Assembly (NCBI RefSeq): GCF_009649815.1
Contig: NZ_WJIC01000003.1
Span: 540,701 to 604,700 of the forward strand
From: Nocardia sp. SYP-A9097
GTDB taxonomy: Bacteria; Actinomycetota; Actinomycetes; Mycobacteriales; Mycobacteriaceae
Direction: 5' to 3'
DNA: 64,000 bases
Below are positions 57,370-64,000 of this stretch, piece by piece. A model generated the notes under the pieces. It was not told the origin of the DNA. It was given only the letters and a program-made list of their open reading frames with translations, and ran no database searches. The translations under genes and the position numbers were made by a program. Numbering within the stretch: position 1 is the first letter of the stretch; every line of letters starts with the position of its first letter.

Positions 57370-58053
57370 TCAGCTGCGGGATCCGGGATCTATGCCGTAG
57401 ATCGAGCGGTACTCCCTGGCGAAGGCGCGGCGGCCGAGTAGACGCCAGGCGAGTCTGGCGGCGAAGGGCATGTCGGCGAGGAACTTTCGTTGTTCGGCGT
57501 GCGGGACTCCCTGCAGGATGAAGCCGAGGAAGATCAATTGCCGGTCCTTGGCCACGGCGCCGCGTCCTCGTTCGCCCAGCGCCGCCCATTCGCGGGGGGT
57601 CATGACACGTTCGACGAGCGGCAGGATGGCTGCCTCTTCCTCGGCCATATGTTCGTCGAGAGCGGCGGCGAGCGCGGACAGCGTGACCACGAGCTGCTCG
57701 CGCACCCGCGGCTGTGCCGATCCGGCGAATTCCTCCGCCTGCCGGTCCGCCCGGGCGGTCAGTTCGGCGATCCGCTCGTGCTGTTCCTCCATGCGCAGTA
57801 TCAGTGCGCCATCGGTTTTCGCCCGCTCGAGTAGCAGTGGCCACATCAGCTCGTCCTCGCCGGTGTGGTGGTGATGCAAGCCGGTGCCGAGTTCGGTGAG
57901 GAACTCCACGATGCGGCGCGCGCGGGTGATGTCCGCGTCGGCGACACCGCGGACGAGGTCCGGCAGCGCGGCGAAATGGCGGCGGAACGCGCGGTGAATG
58001 AGCACCATGTCGGAGGTGTCGGGGCGTTCGGTGGTCTGGGTTATGGCGTTCAT
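57370..58053 (-). CDS. Hemerythrin HHE-domain protein
   Basis: 227 aa. The HHE cation-binding four-helix domain is seen in VLIHRAFRRHFAALPDL, LGTGLHHHHTGEDELMWPLL and ALDEHMAEEEAAILPLV, which supply the His and Glu/Asp ligands for a di-iron site. A C-terminal part (LGFILQGVPHAEQRKFLADM, RLLGRRAFAREYRSIYG) is a common extension in actinobacterial members. Such proteins sense or handle oxygen, NO or iron. ATG 58053 is chosen as the frame upstream crosses the divergent promoter. It is divergent from the BTAD regulator, 54 bp away, and may be its target. Confidence 0.9.
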   Translation of the reverse strand: MNAITQTTERPDTSDMVLIHRAFRRHFAALPDLVRGVADADITRARRIVEFLTELGTGLHHHHTGEDELMWPLLLERAKTDGALILRMEEQHERIAELTARADRQAEEFAGSAQPRVREQLVVTLSALAAALDEHMAEEEAAILPLVERVMTPREWAALGERGRGAVAKDRQLIFLGFILQGVPHAEQRKFLADMPFAARLAWRLLGRRAFAREYRSIYGIDPGSRS

Positions 58054-58073
58054 GGGCCCACTGTGCGTCGATC

Positions 58074-58099
58074 CACTTGTAGGACACTTGCAATAGAAT
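58074..58099 (+). promoter_or_regulatory. Direct repeats and -10 element for the BTAD regulator
   Basis: cacttg occurs at 58074-58079 and 58085-58090, an 11-bp period as in SARP/AfsR binding sites, followed by a -10-like tagaat at 58094-58099. The ATG at 58108 would then be at or near the transcript start, so a leaderless mRNA is likely. Autoregulation by the encoded BTAD protein is inference. Confidence 0.45.
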
Positions 58100-58107
58100 C
58101 GGCCGCC

Positions 58108-61100
58108 ATGGTGCGGATTCAGGTGCTCGGTTCGCTGACCGCACAGACCGGGCGTGGCAGTGTGGATCTCGGCGGCCGCCGCCAGCGCGGTGTGCTCACC
58201 CTGCTGCTCGTCGCGCGCGGGGCGGTCGTGCCTGTGGACCGGCTGATCGACGATCTCTGGCGCGGTGAGCCGCCGACGCGCGCACTCGGCACATTGCAGG
58301 CGTACATCTCGCATTTGCGCAAGCTGCTCGAGCCCGATCGGTTGCCCCGCTCACCGGCCACCGTGCTGGTGAGTCAGGCGCCGGGATACGCGTTGCGACT
58401 CGCCCCCGAAGCGGTGGACGCCTGGCAGTTCGAGGCCGAACTACGCAGCGCGCCAACAGATCCCGTGGAACGAAGGCGCAGCCTCGAACAGGCGCTCGGT
58501 CGATGGCACGGCCCGGCGTTCGCTGAATTCAGTGACGAATCGTGGGCACGGGCCGAGGCGAGCCGACTCGAGGAGCTGCGCCTGGCAGCACGCGAACGAC
58601 TGGCCGCGACCCTGGTGGAACTCGGTGACCCGACCGCTGCCGCCGTGGAAGCGGATGCCTTGACCAGTACGCATCCACTGCGTGAGGAGGCGTGGCGGGT
58701 TTCGGCGCTGGCGCGGTTCCATGCGGGACGGCAGGCGGACGCACTCGCCGCGCTGCGTGCCGCCCGCGAGGTGCTCGCGGATCAACTGGGCATAGATCCC
58801 GGCCCCGCCCTGGTCCAGCTCGAGGCCGATCTGCTGGCGCAGCGCATCCCCATCGATGTGCCCGCGCCGGTTCCGTTGCCCACACCGACTGCGGAGCCCT
58901 CGGAGGTACATTCCGAATTCGTCGGCCGGACAAGGGAACTGGATGAGTTACAGCGCGCGGCAGGAGTGGGCAGAGCACCTCGTGTCGCGGCTGTGATCGG
59001 GGAAGCCGGCAGCGGTAAATCCCTTCTGCTGCAGCGATTCCGGGCCGAACTGGGGAACGGTGGCTGGCGTGTGATCACGGGCCGCTGCCCCGAGGAGGAC
59101 GGTGCGCCACCGGCATGGGCGTGGGTGGAGGCTTTGCGCGAACTCACCGCCACGGTCGATCCTGGTCACTACGCCGCGCCGCTCGAGCCGTTGCTTGCCG
59201 ACCGGCGCACCGGTTTCGACGCCGATGCCGCGGTCGGGCGATTCCTGCTGCATCGCGCTGTCGGTGCCTACCTGGACGAGGCGGCACAGCGGCAACCGCT
59301 CGCGGTATTCCTCGACGACCTGCACCGCGCGGACCTGGAGACGCTCACCCTGCTCGGCAGTGTCGCGAAATCGGCCTCGATACTGATCGTGATCTCGTAC
59401 CGTCCCGACGAGATCGCGATGCCGCTGGAAGACACGCTCGCCTCGCTCGCCACCGTGACCGCGGCGCGAATACGTCTGCGCGGCTTGGATTTCGACGACG
59501 CGACGGTTCTCATCCGCTCGATCTCCGGCCATGATCCAGATCGGGCGACGCTGGCGGCGCTGACCGAACGCACCGGCGGAAATCCCTTCTACCTCATCGA
59601 AAGCGCTCGTCTGCTCGGCAGCGAGGGTGCGCTGGTGGCGATGTCGGAAGTACCGCAGGGGGTGCGGGACGTGCTGCGGCGGCGCTTCGCGCGACTCCCC
59701 GCGGTCAGCGTGTCGGTCCTGCGCCTGGCGGCGGTGATCGGGCGGGAATTCGATATCGAGGTGCTGATCGGTGCGGCCGAAATCGGCGAGGGCGAGGTCC
59801 TCGATGCCGTGGAGGCCGGCGTGCTGGCCGGACTGCTCGAAGAACCGGGTTCCGATCATGCGCGGTTCACGCACGCGCTCATCCGCGACACTCTGCTCGG
59901 TGATCTGTCCCGCATACGACGCCGCCGCTGGCATCTGCGCATCGCCGAGTCGATCGAGCGGACCCGGCCCGACGACCTGTCGGCGCTCGCGCACCATTTC
60001 GGGGAGTCGCTCACCGCGGCGACCGCCCGGCGGGCCGCGGACGCCGCTCGCGCGGCAGCCGATCAGGCCGAACGCCGATTCGCCCACGATGCCGCCGCCG
60101 AAAGTTACGGTCGCGTCGTCGCCGCGCTCGAACGGATCAGCGGTGTAAACACGGCGGCCGAGCGGGTCGCCGCGCTTTCGCGGATGAGCAGGAGCTATCT
60201 CGCCGCCGGTGCCGGCCTCCCGGCCCGCGATGCGCGCGACCGGGCGGTCTCAGCGGCTGATACGCCCGAATTGCTCGTCGAGGCGCTCACCGCGTGGGAT
60301 ACGCCGACTCCCTGGCTGAACCGCGCCTACGGGTCCGTCGACCAGCAGGTGGTCGCCTCGATCGAGGCCGTGCTGCGCACCTCCGGTCTCACCCCGCAGG
60401 CGCGCTGCAGGCTGCTGGTCGCACTGGTCCGCGAGATCGGCGGAGAGCTGCACGAACGAGCGCGCGAGGCAGCCGCGGAAGCCGAATCCCTGGCGCGTGG
60501 ATTGCGTGATCCCGGATTGCTCGGGCTGGCTTTGCAGGCGCGACTCTCGGTGTACGACACCTCGATTCCACTGGCCGATCGTGATCGGCTCGCGACCGAG
60601 TTGGTCTCCCTCGGCGAGGACAACGCGCTTCCCGTCCTCGCGCTGATCGGGCATAACGCCGCATTCCAGGTCGCGGCGGCCCGTGGCGATGTGGACCGCG
60701 CGAATTCCGAACTGGTGGTGGCGACGCTGCTGGCCGACCGCTACCACTGGGCGCAGGCGCGAGCGGCGAACCTCATGGGCCATGCGATGATCGCGCACCT
60801 GACGGGGAATCTCGAAGCCGCGGAACAGGGTTACCGACAGGCCCATGAATTCCTCGAGCGCCACAAGGTCTTCGATGCGGACGGCAACCTGCTGATCGCC
60901 CTGGTCGCCCTCCGACTCACGCAGGGCCGGGTCGGCGAATTCGCAACGCTGCTCGCCGAGACGTTCGAGCAACTCGACAGTTCGGGCAACGACGTGGTCG
61001 TCGACCCGTTCGCCTTGGCACTGCTGGCGACCGGTGACCGGCGCGGTGCGCTGGCGGCAACGCGGGCTCGTCGGCCGCTGCGCAACGATTTCTTCCGCTC

Positions 61101-61392
61101 GCTCTTCCTCACCGTGCGCGGTATGGCCGTCGTGGGTCTCGAGCAACGCGCCGAAGCAGCGCAGGTGTACCAGCAGCTGCGTGTGTACTCGGGTCAGATC
61201 GCGGGCGCGGACACCGGCGCGCACACCGCGGGGCCGGTAGATACCGTGCTCGGCGACCTCGCGGCATTGCTCGGCAAACCCGACCTGGCGGCCGAGCACT
61301 ACGCGACCGCCGAACGCCTCGCTCACCGCTGCGGATGCCGGGAATGGATCAGCGCTGTGCGCGACCGCATTGGTTCACAAGTCGATCGCTAG
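58108..61392 (+). CDS. AfsR/SARP-type (BTAD) transcriptional regulator with ATPase and TPR domains
   Basis: 1094 aa. N-terminal winged HTH (VRIQVLGSLTA to about 95, with LGTLQAYISHLRKLLEPD), bacterial transcriptional activation domain about 100-250 (VDAWQFEAEL, ALGRWHGPAFAEF, HPLREEAWRVSALARFHAG), then an AAA/STAND ATPase about 275-600 (FVGRTRELDEL, Walker A GEAGSGKSLLL, Walker B LAVFLDDLHRAD), and a helical TPR-like C-terminus. Such proteins activate secondary-metabolism or stress genes. ATG 58108 (GTG 58111 possible) starts the HTH. Divergent from the hemerythrin gene. It lies 3.4 kb from the NRPS 3' end; control of that gene is possible but unproven. Confidence 0.92.
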   Translation: MVRIQVLGSLTAQTGRGSVDLGGRRQRGVLTLLLVARGAVVPVDRLIDDLWRGEPPTRALGTLQAYISHLRKLLEPDRLPRSPATVLVSQAPGYALRLAPEAVDAWQFEAELRSAPTDPVERRRSLEQALGRWHGPAFAEFSDESWARAEASRLEELRLAARERLAATLVELGDPTAAAVEADALTSTHPLREEAWRVSALARFHAGRQADALAALRAAREVLADQLGIDPGPALVQLEADLLAQRIPIDVPAPVPLPTPTAEPSEVHSEFVGRTRELDELQRAAGVGRAPRVAAVIGEAGSGKSLLLQRFRAELGNGGWRVITGRCPEEDGAPPAWAWVEALRELTATVDPGHYAAPLEPLLADRRTGFDADAAVGRFLLHRAVGAYLDEAAQRQPLAVFLDDLHRADLETLTLLGSVAKSASILIVISYRPDEIAMPLEDTLASLATVTAARIRLRGLDFDDATVLIRSISGHDPDRATLAALTERTGGNPFYLIESARLLGSEGALVAMSEVPQGVRDVLRRRFARLPAVSVSVLRLAAVIGREFDIEVLIGAAEIGEGEVLDAVEAGVLAGLLEEPGSDHARFTHALIRDTLLGDLSRIRRRRWHLRIAESIERTRPDDLSALAHHFGESLTAATARRAADAARAAADQAERRFAHDAAAESYGRVVAALERISGVNTAAERVAALSRMSRSYLAAGAGLPARDARDRAVSAADTPELLVEALTAWDTPTPWLNRAYGSVDQQVVASIEAVLRTSGLTPQARCRLLVALVREIGGELHERAREAAAEAESLARGLRDPGLLGLALQARLSVYDTSIPLADRDRLATELVSLGEDNALPVLALIGHNAAFQVAAARGDVDRANSELVVATLLADRYHWAQARAANLMGHAMIAHLTGNLEAAEQGYRQAHEFLERHKVFDADGNLLIALVALRLTQGRVGEFATLLAETFEQLDSSGNDVVVDPFALALLATGDRRGALAATRARRPLRNDFFRSLFLTVRGMAVVGLEQRAEAAQVYQQLRVYSGQIAGADTGAHTAGPVDTVLGDLAALLGKPDLAAEHYATAERLAHRCGCREWISAVRDRIGSQVDR

Positions 61393-61448
61393 TCGCATCC
61401 GGAAGGTGGGTGGCGGATCACGCATCAGCCAACAGGAGGAGCGACGCC

Positions 61449-61907
61449 ATGCCGTCCGACCGTCAACTCAAGACCGTCACCACCATTCACCGTGCCGTGC
61501 TGAAGCTCAGCGGCGGCATCCTCGGGACCACCTTCAAAGGTATGCCGACGATCAGGCTGACCACAATCGGCCGCAAATCCGGCCGGTCGCATACCGTCAT
61601 TCTCACCGCGCCGATCATCGACGGCGACACGATCGTGGTCGTCGCCTCCCGCGGCGGCGATCCCACCGATCCGGCGTGGCTGCACAATATACGTGCGAAC
61701 ACCGCGGTTCGGGTCGCACGCGGGCACGGTCCGGATCGGCCCATGACCGCTCGCGTTCTGTCACCGGGCGAGCGGAATGCGCTCTGGCCCGATGTCATCG
61801 CGGCCCACCCCGGCTACGACGACTATCAGGCAATGACGACCAGAACAATTCCTCTGGTCACCCTGACGCCACTCGCCGGTGCGATCGACGCTCAACCGAT
61901 CGGATAG
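61449..61907 (+). CDS. Deazaflavin (F420)-dependent nitroreductase-family protein
   Basis: 152 aa, Ddn/FDOR-A-like split-barrel. Family segments: TTFKGMPTIRLTTIGRKSGRSHTVILT, GDTIVVVASRGGDPTDPAWLHNI, then RANTAVRVARG and ARVLSPGERNALWPDVIAAHPGYDDYQAMTTR. The RKSGR and GG..PAWLHN motifs bind the F420 cofactor in relatives. A strong ribosome site (caggaggagcgacgcc) precedes ATG 61449. Acts in redox change of quinones or xenobiotics in relatives; the substrate here is unknown. Confidence 0.92.
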   Translation: MPSDRQLKTVTTIHRAVLKLSGGILGTTFKGMPTIRLTTIGRKSGRSHTVILTAPIIDGDTIVVVASRGGDPTDPAWLHNIRANTAVRVARGHGPDRPMTARVLSPGERNALWPDVIAAHPGYDDYQAMTTRTIPLVTLTPLAGAIDAQPIG

Positions 61908-62144
61908 CCGTCGCCCGGCCATGGTCACACTCGGCGCATACGGATCAACCTCAGGCAGAGGGTTTTTCGTCTCGATCCTGCGTTGACGTCTCTGCGGAAT
62001 TGGTGTGGCAGGCCGGGTACCGAGTCGGCGAATCGCGCTGTGCGCGAGCCTGTTCGGGCAAATCGGGGCCGGGGCCTCCGGCAGCAGTCTGTCGCCGCCA
62101 ACGGGTTCCTGCCTACACCGCAGTTCCGCCGCTCACCAGACCCA

Positions 62145-62555
62145 CGCCTACCGTTGACCTACCGAATCATCCCCACCTTGCCCACTCGCTACGAGATGCC
62201 GCTGCCGGAACTCGACAAGTTCGAGGAACGGTTCGACGAGCGGCTGGCCGAGGCGGCGGAGAAGTTCGACGAGGCCCGGTCGGCGGTCACGGAACCCTGG
62301 CATCAGATCGGCGGCTGGGCCCACGAGATTCAAGGCGACAACGATCGCGGAATTTTGCCCGGAAGCGCGGCCGAACAGCGCTTCTACTCGGATCGCGATA
62401 CGCCGGATGGGCAGCTGCTGCTGGTGCAGATCGACACCGACGGCGGCAATGGCATCGGGTTCGGCGATATGGGAATGCTCTACTGCTTCATCGACCCGGA
62501 GGATTTGGCGGCATCCGATCTCGCTGCGGCAGTGGCATATTCCGAAAGCCACTGA
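62145..62555 (+). pseudogene. 5'-truncated DUF1963 (YwqG-like) gene
   Basis: The frame resembles only the second half of DUF1963 proteins: WHQIGGWAHEIQGD (the HQxGG motif), DGQLLLVQIDTDGG, GFGDMGMLYCFIDPEDLAA. Full-length members have about 250-280 residues; the N-terminal PRLP/WP.C half is absent in all frames upstream. The longest readable start is ATG 62196 without a ribosome site. Probably a decayed gene; a short working protein of 119 aa is less likely. Confidence 0.65.
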
Positions 62556-62817
62556 TCAGTCGATTGCCTTGGAAGGCATGACCGATCTGGGGGACACCGC
62601 CGAACGCTCTATGAACTCGATGGGGTGGATGGTGATGGTCCAAGCATCCACCGCCACGGCGGGATTGGCCGATTGCTGCCATTGGGGTGATTGGCCGGAA
62701 CGGGGCTTTCGTGGCTGTCGATTCGGTGATAGCTTGACACCGGACATGTAAGTTACTGGGCGGTAACATGATTGAGGTTGCCGCTCGGTGGATTCTCGGA
62801 CCGGAGGGGTCAGCGCT

Positions 62818-64000
62818 GTGAGTGCCGCGACGATCGTATTGGGGATCATTGGGGCGATCGTCACCGTGGTTTGCTGGGGGTCGCTATTTGTCGGGTTGAT
62901 GCGGATGGTTCGCGTTTTCCGTGCGGGACAGGCTGATTGGTCACGGATGCGGCCTGTGTTGCCGCGAGTGCGGAACGTTGTTGTCGAGGTGGGCGCGCAT
63001 ACGCGGATGAACAGGTTTCGGACTGTCGGCTGGGCGCATTGGCTGGTGATGGTCGGGTTCTTGCTGGGGATGGTGTTCTATTTCGAGTCCTATGGGCAGA
63101 CTTTCGATCCCGAGTTTCATTGGCCGATCGTGGGCGAGACCTTCGGCTATCGGCTGTTGGAGGAGATCCTCAGTTTCGGGACTGTCATCGGGATTGTGGT
63201 GCTGATAGTCATTCGGCAGTTGAATCATCCGCGTCGGCCCGCGCGGCTGTCCCGGTTCGGAGGGTCGAACTTTCTTGCCGCGTATGTCATCGAATCCATT
63301 GTTCTCACACATGGTTTCGGTGATGTCATGGTTAAGTCGGGCAGGATTGCCACCTTTGGTGGTGGGGACGCTCGGACTGATCCGCTCACCATGCAGGTGG
63401 CTCGGTTGCTGCCGGTCAGTCCGCTGCTGATTTCGGTCTTCGCGTTCGTCAAAATGCTTGCGGGGGCGGCTTTCCTGTATCTCATCGGGCGCAAGCTGAC
63501 CTGGGGTGTTGCTTGGCATCGGATTTCGGCGTTTTTCAATATCTACTTCAAGCGCGAGGGGGATGGTGGGGCCGCGCTCGGGGCGGCCCGGGCCATGATG
63601 TCCGGGGGCAAGGTGCTGGAGATGGAGACTGCCGATGCGGACGCCGACGTGTTCGGTGCGGGCAAGGTTGAAGACTTCACGTGGAAGGGGTTGCTCGACT
63701 TCACGACCTGTACCGAATGTGGTCGCTGCCAGAGTCAGTGCCCGGCATGGAATACGGGAAAACCGTTGTCTCCCAAGCTATTGATCATGTCGCTGCGCGA
63801 TCACGCCTATGCCAAAGCGCCCTATCTGCTCGCTGGTGGAGACGAAGGGAAGCTGTCTGAATCGGATCGTGCGGAGGCGGAGCGTCCGCTGGTGGGTGGC
63901 GAGGATGTCAACGGCATCATCGATCCCGAGGTGTTGTGGTCCTGCACGACGTGTGGTGCGTGTGTGGAGCAGTGCCCGGTCGATATCGAGCATGTGGATC
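62818..64000 (+). CDS. Rv0338c-like iron-sulfur membrane oxidoreductase (cut by window end)
   Basis: The frame from GTG 62818 runs open to the window end (394 codons shown). The N-terminal half has about five hydrophobic segments like the heterodisulfide reductase/nitrate reductase gamma cytochrome b fold (IVLGIIGAIVTVVCWGSLF, WLVMVGFLLGMVFYF, SFGTVIGIVVLIVI, LLISVFAFVKMLAGAAFLYL). Then come two 4Fe-4S motifs: CTECGRCQSQCP near 63710 and CTTCGACVEQCP near 63945. This is the layout of M. tuberculosis Rv0338c and HdrD/GlpC-like (CCG) proteins; the CCG domains would lie beyond the window. Probably passes electrons to the quinone pool; the donor is unknown. An agg-containing site (ccggagggg) precedes the start. 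Confidence 0.92.
   Translation, partial: MSAATIVLGIIGAIVTVVCWGSLFVGLMRMVRVFRAGQADWSRMRPVLPRVRNVVVEVGAHTRMNRFRTVGWAHWLVMVGFLLGMVFYFESYGQTFDPEFHWPIVGETFGYRLLEEILSFGTVIGIVVLIVIRQLNHPRRPARLSRFGGSNFLAAYVIESIVLTHGFGDVMVKSGRIATFGGGDARTDPLTMQVARLLPVSPLLISVFAFVKMLAGAAFLYLIGRKLTWGVAWHRISAFFNIYFKREGDGGAALGAARAMMSGGKVLEMETADADADVFGAGKVEDFTWKGLLDFTTCTECGRCQSQCPAWNTGKPLSPKLLIMSLRDHAYAKAPYLLAGGDEGKLSESDRAEAERPLVGGEDVNGIIDPEVLWSCTTCGACVEQCPVDIEHVD

Noticed and set aside
61370..62581. 403-codon plus frame overlapping the deazaflavin oxidoreductase and DUF1963 remnant
   Set aside because: Arg/Ser-rich out-of-frame reading without family features; both overlapped sequences are recognisable in the other frame.

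Overview
The window comes from a high-GC mycolic-acid actinobacterium, most likely Nocardia or a close relative. The evidence is an AcpM-type acyl carrier protein, an MspA-type porin, a PknK-type kinase-regulator, an XRE/DUF397 pair of the kind common in Nocardia and Streptomyces, and a gene block matching the Mycobacterium tuberculosis order Rv1473-(small HTH)-Rv1474c-acn-Rv1476-ripA. The species is inferred from family knowledge; no database search was made.

Layout. 1-6.7 kb: end of a cytochrome P450, a small unrecorded gene, an XRE/DUF397 pair, and a TetR-SDR-DapB-like-FadD group probably acting on a lipid or xenobiotic substrate. 7.1-10.8 kb: methylcitrate operon prpD-prpB-prpC for propionyl-CoA disposal, with a GCAAA-type site upstream. 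10.9-13.8 kb: a histidine-phosphatase-fold protein, a cobalamin riboswitch leading into metF, a zinc-ribbon protein and an orphan acyl carrier protein. 14-16 kb: an acyl-CoA dehydrogenase divergent from its probable TetR repressor, sharing a 26-bp near-palindrome. 16.2-28.7 kb: the Rv1473-ripA-like block (ABC-F ATPase, small HTH protein, AcnR, aconitase, Rv1476-like membrane protein, RipA). It is interrupted by gene remnants, an ATP-grasp RiPP-maturase-like pair, a hotdog thioesterase, a cupin/MarR pair and an odd tRNA-Val-like sequence.

28.8-36.5 kb is accessory: an adenosine-specific kinase-family protein, a lone receiver domain, three translationally coupled small genes, a PknK-type kinase/ATPase/LuxR protein with an altered catalytic loop, and broken genes (methyltransferase and ArsR tails). 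36.5-54.7 kb is a single 6069-residue nonribosomal peptide synthetase, C-A-T-E / C-A-T / C-A-T / C-A-T / C-A-T-TE. It is predicted to make a five-residue peptide, probably N-acylated and with a D residue first. 54.8-57.3 kb: a secreted glycine-zipper protein, an MspA-like porin interrupted by 14 copies of a 21-bp repeat, and a decayed IS630-type transposase. 57.4-64 kb: a hemerythrin protein divergent from an AfsR/BTAD regulator, a deazaflavin-dependent oxidoreductase, a truncated DUF1963 gene, and the start of an Rv0338c-like iron-sulfur membrane oxidoreductase cut by the window end.

The points most worth checking are the NRPS and its product, the ATP-grasp pair as a possible ribosomal-peptide system, the cobalamin riboswitch on metF, the repeat-bearing porin, and the tRNA-like sequence with C33.
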